A stretch of 64,000 bases of DNA, from the NCBI GenBank assembly GCA_963793005.1, contig CAWBYP010000002.1:1984001-2048000 (forward strand), read 5' to 3'. Origin of the DNA: RPQJ01 sp963793005 (lineage in GTDB: Bacteria; Pseudomonadota; Gammaproteobacteria; Steroidobacterales; Steroidobacteraceae). Positions 38,222 through 46,909 of the stretch are shown here, piece by piece. How positions within the stretch are numbered: the first letter of the stretch is position 1; each line of letters opens with the position of its first letter. Under the pieces are notes generated by a model. It was not told the origin of the DNA. It ran no database searches and worked only from the letters and a program-made list of their open reading frames with translations. The position numbers were made by a program, and so were the translations under genes.

Positions 38222-40048
38222 TCAGGTACAGAGCCTCTCGGCGCGCAGGTCCCTGATTTTCATGCTTGCAGCCGTGTCGCGGAACCGCGCGTCGCAGCGG
38301 ATCGGGTCCATCACCGGCAGCAGCATGGCCCGGCTGAGGGGCGTGCTCTGACTCGCCGAATGGATGTACTGAAGCGCCAGTTCGTGCTCTTCCAGCAGCA
38401 TCAGCAGCAGCGGGATGTCGAATGCCGACATCAGGTATCCGCTCGCGGGATCGTTCCAGCTTCGATCAGGCGTCGCCGCGAGCTTGCGCGCAAAGGCCTT
38501 GCGATCGCTCTTTCGCTCTAACGCATCGAAAAGCTCCGCGACCTGGCGGTCGGTGCCGGTGCCCCAGTTCCTCGCCCACTGATCGTAGTACGGCCTCGCA
38601 CGGTCGAGCTTCCCTTCCATCAGGTACGCCGGCCCGATGCTCGACACGCAGAGAGTGGAATCGGGTGCGTACGTGAGCGAGGGTTCGCAGGCGGCAATCG
38701 CCTCCGCATTGCGCCCGGCAATGAGCAGCATGGTCGAGTAGTTGTCTGCGACGATCAGCGAACGAGGATCGAGCGTGGCAGCACGCGCCAGAGAAGCCAG
38801 GCCCTCCGCTTGCTCGCCTGTATCCACCAACGTGGTGCCGAGCCACTGGTGAGCCGTGGCGAACGAAGGCTTGAGTGCAATGGCCCTCTTGAGCAATGCG
38901 ACTGCGGTTGCGTAGTGCAGCTCACTCCTTTCGATGTTGCCAAGCGCCGCGTAGGGCTCGGCAAGCGTCGGGTCGAGCACCAGCGCCCGCTCGGCGGCCT
39001 CGCGACCGCGGGCATTGGCATCCTGCTGCGAGATGCGCACCGTGTAATCGAAGATCACCGAATAGCCGAGCGCCAGGCCGCCCCAGGCTTCCGCGTACCC
39101 AGGGTCCGCCTCAATGGCCTGCTCGAACGAGTCGATCGCGGCCCAGAGTTCGTCGTCACGCCGGACCTGCCACAGGGCCAGGCCACGCAGGTAGAGATCG
39201 TGGGCCTTCAGGTTCTTCGTGCCGCTGACCGAGGAACCGGCGGCGCCGGCTCCGACCACCCGGACCTTCAGTTCATCGCCGATCGCTCGCGCGATCTCGT
39301 CCTGGATCGCGAAGATGTCCTTGAGTTCGCGGTCGTAGGTCTCCGACCAGACGTGATAGCCGGTCTGGGCATCGATCAACTGGGCGGTGATCCGCACCCG
39401 GTCCCCCTGCTTCCGCACGCTGCCCTCGAGCACCATGCGCACCTTGAGCTGCGTTGCGATCTGCTCGACGTCGCGCTTCTCGCCCTTGAACTGGAACGAC
39501 GAGGTGCGTGCGGCAACGCTGAGTTCGGGCACGCGGGCGAGCACGTTCAGGATCTCCTCGGAGATGCCGTCCGAGAAGTACTCATTGGCCGGGTCACCGG
39601 ACATGTTCTCGAACGGCAGCACGGCGATCGACCTTGCGGATACCACCGACAGGTCCGGAGCGGCTGACGACGCGCTGCCGGGTGCCTGCGCCGAAGCGTC
39701 GGCAGGAGCGGTAACACTGCTGGCCCGGTCATAGCGCCAGAAGATCCCGCCGCCCAGCAGGAACAACAGCGTGATGATGGCGAGTTCGGCGGCCGTAACG
39801 CGCTGCTGGCCCTTGTCGCCGTGGTACCAGGAGACCACCAGCACGATCGGCAGGCCGACCAGAAGGGCGAGGGTCGCCAGCTGCTGCAGCTGCAGCGGCC
39901 AGTTGAACGTTGCGCTGACGTAGGCGAGGCCCTGCAGCAGGCCCCAGGCGCCGGCGGCGTATACGACACCCCACTGCACCACCTTGCGGCGACGCAGCTT
40001 GGTCCAGATGCCCTCCAGCGCTTGTTCAGCAGACTCGTCGTTCGTCAT
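38222..40048 (-). CDS. TolB-like/TPR membrane signalling protein
   Basis: This 608-residue protein has two N-terminal membrane helices (about 27-47 and 55-77), then a third hydrophobic stretch near 88-104. A TolB/FlgO-like domain follows (SIAVLPFENMSGDPANEYFSDGISEE) of the kind found in adenylate-cyclase-like proteins, and then TPR repeats (about 290-480, NLKAHDLYLRGLALWQ, AYAALGNIERSELHY-type units). No cyclase or kinase domain is present, so it is probably a scaffold or sensor. ATG 40048 is used. Its role is unknown. Confidence 0.8.
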   Translation of the reverse strand: MTNDESAEQALEGIWTKLRRRKVVQWGVVYAAGAWGLLQGLAYVSATFNWPLQLQQLATLALLVGLPIVLVVSWYHGDKGQQRVTAAELAIITLLFLLGGGIFWRYDRASSVTAPADASAQAPGSASSAAPDLSVVSARSIAVLPFENMSGDPANEYFSDGISEEILNVLARVPELSVAARTSSFQFKGEKRDVEQIATQLKVRMVLEGSVRKQGDRVRITAQLIDAQTGYHVWSETYDRELKDIFAIQDEIARAIGDELKVRVVGAGAAGSSVSGTKNLKAHDLYLRGLALWQVRRDDELWAAIDSFEQAIEADPGYAEAWGGLALGYSVIFDYTVRISQQDANARGREAAERALVLDPTLAEPYAALGNIERSELHYATAVALLKRAIALKPSFATAHQWLGTTLVDTGEQAEGLASLARAATLDPRSLIVADNYSTMLLIAGRNAEAIAACEPSLTYAPDSTLCVSSIGPAYLMEGKLDRARPYYDQWARNWGTGTDRQVAELFDALERKSDRKAFARKLAATPDRSWNDPASGYLMSAFDIPLLLMLLEEHELALQYIHSASQSTPLSRAMLLPVMDPIRCDARFRDTAASMKIRDLRAERLCT

Positions 40049-40106
40049 CACCGCGCGAGTCTAGCGGCAAATTTGCGGCCCGGAGAAATATTGACGGCAT
40101 CGCGTG

Positions 40107-40198
40107 CATTCCCCATTTCCGCCCTCGGGAAAGGGGAATGTGCTTTGGCCGCTACGAAAATGGGGGACTGTCCCCCATTTTCGGAAAGGGAGAATACC
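40107..40198. repeat. Palindromic repeat cluster, family A-related copy 4
   Basis: An imperfect palindrome (CATTCCCC at 40107-40114 with GGGGAATG at 40133-40140) is followed by a near-perfect one: CGAAAATGGGGGAC (40155-40168) pairs with 40170-40183. A degenerate GGGAGAATACCCC closes the cluster. It lies between the TolB/TPR start and the pntB stop and is a diverged relative of the repeats at 4.0, 11.5 and 30.15 kb. Confidence 0.8.
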
Positions 40199-40211
40199 CC
40201 CGGTCTTTCGA

Positions 40212-41621
40212 TCAGCTTTTCAGCGCGACCAGCACCTCGTCGAGCATCTTCTTCGCATCACCGAACAGCATCCGGTTGTTCTCCTTGTAGAACAGCGGAT
40301 TGTCGACGCCGGCGTAGCCCGAGGCCATCGAGCGCTTCATCACGATGGAGGTCCTGGCCTTCCACACCTGCAGCACCGGCATGCCGGCGATCGGGCTGGT
40401 GGGATCATCCTCGGCCGCGGGGTTCACGATGTCGTTGGCGCCGATCACCATCGAGACGTCGGTGTCCGGGAAGTCCTCGTTCAGCTCGTCCATCTCGAAC
40501 ACGATGTCGTAGGGCACCTTGGCCTCGGCGAGCAGCACGTTCATGTGCCCGGGCATGCGGCCTGCGACCGGATGGATGCCGAAGCGCACGTTGATGCCCC
40601 TCTCACGCAGCAACTTGGTGATCTCGTACACGGTGTGCTGCGCCTGGGCGACCGCCATGCCGTAGCCCGGCACGATGATCACGCTCTTCGAGTCGCGCAG
40701 CAGTTCCGCCGTCTCGACCGCGCTGATCGGGGTCACTTCGCCGGCCGGCTCTGCGCCGGCCGCGGCCGGGGCCGTGCCGCCACCCGTGCCGAAGCCACCG
40801 GCGATGACGCTGATGAAGTTCCGGTTCATCGCCTGGCACATGATGTAGGAGAGGATCGCGCCGGAGGAGCCGACCAGTGCACCGGTGACGATCAACAGGT
40901 CGTTGGACAGCATGAAACCGGTGGCCGCCGCCGCCCATCCCGAGTAGCTGTTCAGCATCGACACCACGACCGGCATGTCCGCGCCGCCGATCGCCATCAC
41001 CATGTGGATGCCGAACAGCAGCGCGATCACCGTCATCACTGCGAGCGGCATCATGCCGGCGTCGATGTCGTGCGCCCCGAGGAAAGCGGCGCCAAACCAG
41101 ATCACGGCCAGCAACCCGGCCAGGTTGAGCCAGTGGCGCGCGGGCAGCAGCATCGGCTTGCCGCTGATCTTGCCCGACAGCTTGCCGAAGGCGATCACCG
41201 AGCCAGAGAACGTGACGGCACCGATCAGGATACCGAGGTAGATCTCGACCTCGTGAATGGTCTTCTCTGAGCCGGTGAAGGTGATCGATGTGTCGACGTA
41301 GCTCGCATAGCCCACGATGCACGCGGCGAGGCCGACCAGGCTGTGCATGATCGCGACCAGCTCGGGCATCTGCGTCATCTGCACCTTGCGGGCCGCATAA
41401 AGGCCGATGGTGCCGCCGACCGCGAGCGATCCGATGATCCACGGGAAGCCGGCGGCAGTGACCCGCGGCCCGAACACCGTTGCGAGCACCGCGATCGTCA
41501 TGCCGACGATGCCGTAGAGGTTGCCGCGCCGTGAGGTCTCGGGATTGGAGAGGCCGCCCAGGCTCAGGATGAACAGGATGGTGGCCGCGATATAGGCCAT
41601 CGTGACGAGACTTGATGACAT
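40212..41621 (-). CDS. pntB: NAD(P) transhydrogenase beta subunit PntB
   Basis: This 469-residue subunit of proton-translocating transhydrogenase has about nine membrane helices in the N-terminal 265 residues (for example MSSSLVTMAYIAATILFILS) and the C-terminal NADP(H)-binding domain III (VIIVPGYGMAVAQAQH, GIHPVAGRMPGHMNVLLAEA, IGANDIVNPAAEDDP). Length is normal. It follows pntA by 12 nt. The complex moves hydride between NADH and NADP+ at the cost of protons. Confidence 0.95.
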   Translation of the reverse strand: MSSSLVTMAYIAATILFILSLGGLSNPETSRRGNLYGIVGMTIAVLATVFGPRVTAAGFPWIIGSLAVGGTIGLYAARKVQMTQMPELVAIMHSLVGLAACIVGYASYVDTSITFTGSEKTIHEVEIYLGILIGAVTFSGSVIAFGKLSGKISGKPMLLPARHWLNLAGLLAVIWFGAAFLGAHDIDAGMMPLAVMTVIALLFGIHMVMAIGGADMPVVVSMLNSYSGWAAAATGFMLSNDLLIVTGALVGSSGAILSYIMCQAMNRNFISVIAGGFGTGGGTAPAAAGAEPAGEVTPISAVETAELLRDSKSVIIVPGYGMAVAQAQHTVYEITKLLRERGINVRFGIHPVAGRMPGHMNVLLAEAKVPYDIVFEMDELNEDFPDTDVSMVIGANDIVNPAAEDDPTSPIAGMPVLQVWKARTSIVMKRSMASGYAGVDNPLFYKENNRMLFGDAKKMLDEVLVALKS

Positions 41622-41633
41622 GCCTGCGCTCTC

Positions 41634-43221
41634 CTACTTGCGGAACATCGCAAGCATGCGACGGGTGACGGCGAAGCCGCCGAACATGTTGATGGCCGTG
41701 AGCGTGAGTGCCGCGACCGCGAGGCCGAGGATCAGCATGTCGGGCCGTCCCTCTATTCCGTCACCGAGTGGAGGCGCGACCTGGATCAGCGCGCCGACCG
41801 CGATGATGCTCGAGATCGCGTTCGTGACGCTCATCAGCGGCGTGTGCAGCGCGGGCGTCACGTTCCAGATCACCATGTAGCCGATGAAGCAGGCCAGCAC
41901 GAAGACCGTGAAGTGCGCGAGGAACGAGGCCGGCGCGAAGGCCCCCACCAGCCAGAAGAGCAGCGCGCCGACCGCGAACGTGATGGCCAGGCTCTTGCCC
42001 GAGGTCGGCTCGCCGGCGCCGTGTCCATGGCCGGATTTCTTCGGGGGGGTGGCGGCTGGCTTTCGCCTTCGCCGGCGGGGTCGGCAACTGCAGCGCCGGT
42101 GGCGGCCAGGTGATGTTGCCGTCCTTGACCACGGTCAGGCCGCGAATGGCGTCATCGTCCATGTTGACGTTGATGACGCCGTCCTTGGTCTTGCAGAGCT
42201 CCTCGGTCAGGCGCAGCAGGTTGTTCGAGTACAGCGTCGACGACTGCTTGGCCAGGCGGCTGGCGAGGTCCGTGTAGCCGATGATGGTCACGCCGTGCCG
42301 CACCACGGCTTCGCCGGGAACGGTGAGTTCGCAGTTGCCGCCCTGCTCGGCCGCCATGTCGACGATGACGCTGCCCGGCTTCATGCTCTTCACCATCTCG
42401 GCGGTGATGAGCTTCGGCGCGGGCTTGCCCGGGATCAGCGCGGTCGTGATGATGATGTCCGCATCCTTCGCCTGCTTGGCGTACATCTCTCGCTGGGCCT
42501 GCTGGAAGCCCTCGCTCATCACCTTGGCGTAGCCGCCGCCGCCGGAACCTTCTTCCTCGTAGTCGACCTTGACGAATTCGCCACCCAGCGACACGACCTG
42601 GTCGGCGACCTCGGCGCGGGTGTCGTTGGCGCGCACGATGGCGCCGAGGTTGGCGGCCGTGCCGATGGCAGCCAGGCCGGCGACGCCGGCGCCGGCGATG
42701 AAGACCTTGGCCGGCGGAACCTTGCCCGCGGCGGTGATCTGGCCGTTGAAGAAGCGGCCGAAGGCGTTGGCGGCCTCGATCACGGCGCGGTAACCGCTGA
42801 TGCTGGCCATGGAGGTAAGCGCGTCCATCTTCTGGGCGCGGGAGAGCTGGCGCGGCAGGGAGTCGATGGCCAGCACCGTGAGCTTGCGATCGGCGAGCTG
42901 CTGCATGAGTTCAGGGTTCTGCGCCGGCCAGATGAAGCCGATCAGCGTGCTGCCGGGCTTGATCAGCGCGATTTCCTCGGGCGTGGGCGGGCGCACCTTG
43001 AAGATGATGTCGGAGTTGCCGAGCAGTTCCGCGGCGCTTCCCGCGATCCCGGCGCCGGCGGCCTGGTAGGTGTCGTCGTCGCAATTGGAGGCGGCACCCG
43101 CACCGGTTTCGACCTTGACCGCGAAGCCGAGCTTGACCAGCTTTTCGACCACTTCGGGAACGGTGGCGACGCGCTTTTCGCCCGCGAAGGTTTCGCGTGG
43201 CACTCCGATCGTTAGCGACAT
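41634..43221 (-). pseudogene. pntA: NAD(P) transhydrogenase alpha subunit PntA, split by a frameshift at a C7 tract
   Basis: The NAD(H)-binding domain I is intact from ATG 43221 for about 390 residues (MSLTIGVPRETFAGEKRVAT, AGAGVAGLAAIGTA, VDMAAEQGGNCELT). At a run of seven C on the coding strand (G7 at 42043-42049) the frame is lost; with six C the protein continues KKSGHGHGAGEPTSGKSLAI and then the membrane helices ending AVTRRMLAMFRK at 41634. In the current sequence the membrane part would have to start at an internal GTG (41948) and lose a helix. Some bacteria have separate PntAA and PntAB, but no proper start for PntAB is visible here. Assembly error, decay or programmed slippage are the options. 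Confidence 0.9.
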
Positions 43222-43367
43222 GGTGACCTCATCGATGCATTGGGAGGTGCGACCCCCCGGTAGCCCGGACAGGAAAGCTAAGTTGCCGCCGGGCCGGGAA
43301 TTTCTGGTAAATCTGCGGCCGGGCGGGGGAATGGATTATTGCACAGCGGTAACGTATCTTTCAGCCC

Positions 43368-43964
43368 ATGCACAGCCTCTCACAGGAGGTCCTGCGTACC
43401 GACGTCTCGGGGATGCCACTGGAGTGGATCGACTACCGGGATGCCGTCCGTTTGCATTTCATGGGCCAGGTCGCCTACGCATTCGGACAGCCGTTGTTCC
43501 GGTTGCGCGGGGGCACCAATGCCAGCACCGGCCGCCGCACTGTGGTCGAGGTCAGCTCGATCGTCGCGACGCTGGGGCACAGCCACAATCCCGGCAATGT
43601 CCGCGCGGGCTACGTCCCGCCGCTCAACAACGAGACCCTGTTCAAGCGCGATGCGCACGTCTGCATGTACTGCGGGCAGCGGTTCCTGTCCAACCAGCTG
43701 TCCCGCGACCACGTGACCCCATTGTCGCGCGGCGGGCGCGACGCCTGGAACAACGTCGTCACCGCCTGCCGCAGCTGCAACAACCTGAAGGCCTGGCGCA
43801 CGCCCGAGCAGGCGAAGCTGCAGCTGATCGCGATTCCGTTCACGCCGAGTTACGCGGAGTACATCTACCTGAAGGGCCGCAAGGTGCTGGCCGACCAGAT
43901 GGAGTACCTGCGGGCGCACTTCCCACGCTCCAGCCCGCTGCACCAGCGCCTCGGCTGGAAATAG
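43368..43964 (+). CDS. HNH endonuclease-family protein
   Basis: This 198-residue protein has a C-terminal HNH nuclease domain (about 100-155): CMYCGQRF, RDHVTPLSRGG, NNVVTACRSCNNLKA. The two Cys pairs bind a structural zinc and the DHV His is the general base. The N-terminal 95 residues are a conserved-looking domain without a name I can give. Proteins of this layout are common as single chromosomal genes, and no defence partner is visible nearby. It is divergent from pntA. Confidence 0.87.
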   Translation: MHSLSQEVLRTDVSGMPLEWIDYRDAVRLHFMGQVAYAFGQPLFRLRGGTNASTGRRTVVEVSSIVATLGHSHNPGNVRAGYVPPLNNETLFKRDAHVCMYCGQRFLSNQLSRDHVTPLSRGGRDAWNNVVTACRSCNNLKAWRTPEQAKLQLIAIPFTPSYAEYIYLKGRKVLADQMEYLRAHFPRSSPLHQRLGWK

Positions 43965-43970
43965 GGAAAT

Positions 43971-44027
43971 AGGGGACATTCTCCTTTTTTGGTCGGAACC
44001 AAAAAATTCGGTGCATGGCACCGAATT
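43971..44027. repeat. Composite palindromic element: half of family A joined to family B
   Basis: The left arm of family A (AGGGGACATTCTCC, 43971-43984) runs into TTTTTTGGT, which pairs with ACCAAAAAA (43998-44006). This is followed by the family B palindrome AATTCGGTGC..GCACCGAATT (44005-44027, loop ATG). The B palindrome touches the stop codon of the GNAT gene. The composite lies between convergent genes. Confidence 0.9.
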
Positions 44028-44520
44028 ACTTTCGAAGCTTCGCCATGATCATCGCGTCCTGGGCGCGGCCGTCCAGTAACAGGTAGCCTCGGCACAGGCC
44101 CTCGGTCTCGAAGCCGAAGCGCCGGTAGAGCGCGACGGCGGCCGCGTTGTCGGCCAGCACGGTGAGCTCCACGCGCGTGAGTCCGCTGGCGAAGGCTGCC
44201 TCCAGCGTCGCGGTGAGCAGCCTCGCACCGACCCCGGTCCCGCGGTGTGTTGCGGCCACGCCCATGCCGAGGACGCCGCTGTGCCGGAGGGCCTCACGCG
44301 TCTTCGGGGCGATATCGCACCAGCCCACGACGCGCCCGTCGTCCACGGCCACGAACTGCGGGGCGGCGCTGCGCAGGTTCCCAAGTACGAAACGGCGCAC
44401 CTGCGGCATCGGCGGCGCCTCGGTGAACGCGAGATAGCGCCGCTCGCGCGCCACGGAGTCCAGCACCTCGCGGAACCCGGCGATGTGGCGGCGCTCGATC
44501 GGCAGGATATCGACGGGCAT
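44026..44520 (-). CDS. GNAT-family N-acetyltransferase
   Basis: This 164-residue acetyl-CoA-dependent transferase has the acetyl-CoA-binding segment LGMGVAATHRGTGVGARLL and the terminal strand LYRRFGFETEGLCRGYL. The acceptor cannot be inferred. ATG 44520 starts it, and it is divergent from the exonuclease gene with only 46 bp between starts. The stop codon lies in a family B palindrome. Confidence 0.87.
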   Translation of the reverse strand: MPVDILPIERRHIAGFREVLDSVARERRYLAFTEAPPMPQVRRFVLGNLRSAAPQFVAVDDGRVVGWCDIAPKTREALRHSGVLGMGVAATHRGTGVGARLLTATLEAAFASGLTRVELTVLADNAAAVALYRRFGFETEGLCRGYLLLDGRAQDAMIMAKLRK

Positions 44521-44566
44521 GCGGATAGCTCTGTTGCGCTGGCAGCAGCCGGCGTACTCGCCCAGA

Positions 44567-45460
44567 ATGCCGCCCGTGCTCTACCTTGTCGACGCCAGCG
44601 TATTCATCTTCCGCGCCTATTTCTCGGTGCCGCTCGAGTTCACCGACCCCGAGGGCAACCCGGTCAACGCGGTCCACGGGTTTGCCCGGTTCCTGAGCGA
44701 CCTGCTGGACAGGGAGTCGCCGGGCCACATTGCGGTCGCATTCGACGAGAGCCTCGAGCAGTCCTACCGCAACGAGATCTACCCGGCGTACAAGGCCAAT
44801 CGCGAACCGGCGCCGCCTGAATTGAAGCGACAGTTCTCGCTATGCCGGGACCTGGTGCGCAGCTTCGGCATCGCCGAGTTCGGCAGTTCGCGCTACGAGG
44901 CCGACGACATCATCGGCACGCTGGCGGCACAGGCGCAACGCGAAGGGCAGGCCGTCACGATCGTCAGCCGGGACAAGGACCTGACGCAGCTCGTGACCGC
45001 GCCTGACACCTACTGGGACGCGGTCGCCGACGTGCGCTATGGCTACAGGGACATCGAGGAGCGCTTCGGCGTGGTCCCCGAACGCATGGCCGACTTCCTG
45101 GCGCTGATGGGCGACGCGGTGGACAACATTCCGGGCGTTCCCGGCGTCGGCCGCAAGACCGCCGCGACGCTGCTGAAACACTACACGACGCTGGACGGCG
45201 TCTACGAGAACCTCGACGCGATCCCGAAGCTCAAGTTCCGCAATGCGGCGTTCGTTGCGCAGAGCCTGCGTGAGTACCGCGACTCGGCATACCTGTCACG
45301 ACGGCTCACGGGCATCGCCTGCGACATGCCGCTCAGCCCCTCCCGCGACGAACTGCGTCGCCGGGCGCCTGATCTCGCGGCCGTGGATGCGTTCGCGGAA
45401 GCCCAGGGATTCGGGCGGACGCTTGGCGTGCGCGCGAGACGGCTGACAGACGTGCGCTGA
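44567..45460 (+). CDS. 5'-3' exonuclease (PolI N-terminal/Xni-like)
   Basis: This 297-residue protein is a stand-alone 5' nuclease related to the N-terminal domain of DNA polymerase I. It has metal-binding segments YLVDASVFIFRAYFS, AVAFDESLEQSYRNEIYPAYKA, YEADDIIGTLA, IVSRDKDLTQLV and the helix-3-turn region LMGDAVDNIPGVPGVGRKTA. It probably processes flaps or RNA primers. ATG 44567 is preferred. The 3' end is overlapped on the other strand by the extended end of the peroxiredoxin-like gene. Confidence 0.9.
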   Translation: MPPVLYLVDASVFIFRAYFSVPLEFTDPEGNPVNAVHGFARFLSDLLDRESPGHIAVAFDESLEQSYRNEIYPAYKANREPAPPELKRQFSLCRDLVRSFGIAEFGSSRYEADDIIGTLAAQAQREGQAVTIVSRDKDLTQLVTAPDTYWDAVADVRYGYRDIEERFGVVPERMADFLALMGDAVDNIPGVPGVGRKTAATLLKHYTTLDGVYENLDAIPKLKFRNAAFVAQSLREYRDSAYLSRRLTGIACDMPLSPSRDELRRRAPDLAAVDAFAEAQGFGRTLGVRARRLTDVR

Positions 45461-46164
45461 CGCCTGCCGGGGCGGCGCCCCTCAGCGGGCTCGGCGTCGG
45501 CCGTCGGCGACGCCTCGGCGAGGCGACGCGCCTCCGCAACCAGCACGTCGGACTTGAGCCGCACCTTGTAGTCGGGATTGGCGTATTCGAACTCGATGAC
45601 GCCGCTGGTATTGATGATGAACACCGCCGGGACCGGCAGTTCGTGATGAGTTTCGCCCGAGGCGGCTTCGAGGTCGATGCCGAAACCCTTGTAGCGTGTG
45701 TAGGTCGCGTCATCGACGCGAAAAGCGACACCGTAGGCACGCGCTGCATTCATCCGCGCGTCCGAGAGCAGCGTGTAGTGGATGTCCGGTTCCTTCAGGC
45801 TCGAATAGAGCAGGTCCGGCTGGTCGGCACTCATGAACACCAGCTCGTAGCCGAGTTCCAGCAGCGCCGGTTCAGCGGTCTTCAGTTCACCGAGGTGGGT
45901 GTTGCAGTACGGGCACCAGCCGCCGCGATAGAAAATCAGCACGGTTGGCTTCTGGATCGAGGCCGGTCCGAAGCTTCGGTCAGTGCCGTCTGGATTGCGA
46001 ACGGTGACCGTCGGGATGGTGGTTCCGACCGTGAGCGGCGTGACCTTGGCGGGATCGTCCGGAACCTGCAACTGGGTGGCGGGATTGCTCGCAGCGGTCG
46101 ACACGCCCGCGGTGCACGTGATTCCGACAGCCAGCAAGCCTAGCAACGAAGTTCGATTGAACAC
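45202..46164 (-). CDS. Exported peroxiredoxin-like (AhpC/TSA) protein with abnormal C-terminal extension
   Basis: 320 residues as read. An N-terminal signal sequence (SLLGLLAVGITCTAGVSTAA) is followed by a thioredoxin-fold peroxiredoxin-like domain with the redox motif FYRGGWCPYCNTHLGEL, then PVPAVFIINTSGVIEFEY. The GTG at 46164 has GGAGGGG just upstream and gives a clean signal peptide. After VLVAEARRLAEA the frame continues about 95 Arg/Ser-rich residues that are antisense to the exonuclease gene. One indel near 45490 would place a TGA at 45482-45484, just before a GGGGCGCCGCCCC hairpin, so the true end is probably there. Confidence 0.78.
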   Translation of the reverse strand: MFNRTSLLGLLAVGITCTAGVSTAASNPATQLQVPDDPAKVTPLTVGTTIPTVTVRNPDGTDRSFGPASIQKPTVLIFYRGGWCPYCNTHLGELKTAEPALLELGYELVFMSADQPDLLYSSLKEPDIHYTLLSDARMNAARAYGVAFRVDDATYTRYKGFGIDLEAASGETHHELPVPAVFIINTSGVIEFEYANPDYKVRLKSDVLVAEARRLAEASPTADAEPAEGRRPGRRQRTSVSRLARTPSVRPNPWASANASTAARSGARRRSSSREGLSGMSQAMPVSRRDRYAESRYSRRLCATNAALRNLSFGIASRFS

Positions 46165-46384
46165 TGGGCCCCTCCGGTAGCGATCTCGTGATTTAAACAT
46201 ATCCACGCTCGACCGAACGCCGCGCACGACCGGGCAAGAGGAAATCGAGACTGCCCTTCGAGTCGGGCTGCACGCAGGCCATTTGTCCCGGGGGTTTCGC
46301 CCAGGTGCCGGCCGCGCGTACGCTTGCCCATCTTTCAACAGTACATCTCGCAAGGATACGGGCCGGGGCCCCGGAGGAAGTTCG

Positions 46385-46882
46385 GTGACAAATTACGCTC
46401 GTGCCCTGTCTCTAATGCTGATGGCCAGCGTGACCGCCAGCGCGGCGGCCGAGGACGCGCCTGAGGCGCCGGCCCTGGACGCGCGGGTCGAGGCGACCCT
46501 GAAAGCCGCCAATCTCCCATTCACCGCTGATGGCGGCGACTTCCGGCTGAACTACACGCTGCCGGACGGTCGAACGCAGCTGGTCTGGATCGCGTCGAAG
46601 ACGACGAACATCGCCGATACGGCGTTCCGTGACGTCTGGTCGGTTGCCAATCGTGGCCAGGGTGCCCTGCCGGCCGAGCTTGCGGATCACCTGCTCAAGG
46701 AGAACGTCCGGATGGTGCTGGGCGCCTGGCAGGTGAGCCAGGGAGAGGACGAGTATCTGGTCGTGTTCTCCTATGCGATACCGGCAGAAACGACCCCGGG
46801 GTTTCTCCAGGAGGTGATCGAGGCGGTGACCATCAGCGCGGACCGGATGGAAAAGGAACTGACCGGCCGCGACGAGTTCTGA
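46385..46882 (+). CDS. Hypothetical periplasmic protein
   Basis: This 165-residue protein is not recognised. A signal peptide (ALSLMLMASVTASAAAED) precedes a compact alpha/beta domain (LDARVEATLKAANLPFTADG, FRLNYTLPDGRTQLVWIASKT, FLQEVIEAVTISADRMEKEL), vaguely like small sensory-transduction or YbjN-type proteins. The GTG at 46385 has GGAGGAAG directly upstream. It is convergent with the acr3 gene, 27 nt away. Confidence 0.75.
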   Translation: MTNYARALSLMLMASVTASAAAEDAPEAPALDARVEATLKAANLPFTADGGDFRLNYTLPDGRTQLVWIASKTTNIADTAFRDVWSVANRGQGALPAELADHLLKENVRMVLGAWQVSQGEDEYLVVFSYAIPAETTPGFLQEVIEAVTISADRMEKELTGRDEF

Positions 46883-46909
46883 TGCTGTTCAGCAAGACCT
46901 GCCGGGCGG

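Noticed and set aside
43368..43964. The HNH protein as a restriction or mobile-intron nuclease
   Set aside because: No methyltransferase, intron or phage gene is nearby, and the protein resembles solitary chromosomal HNH proteins.
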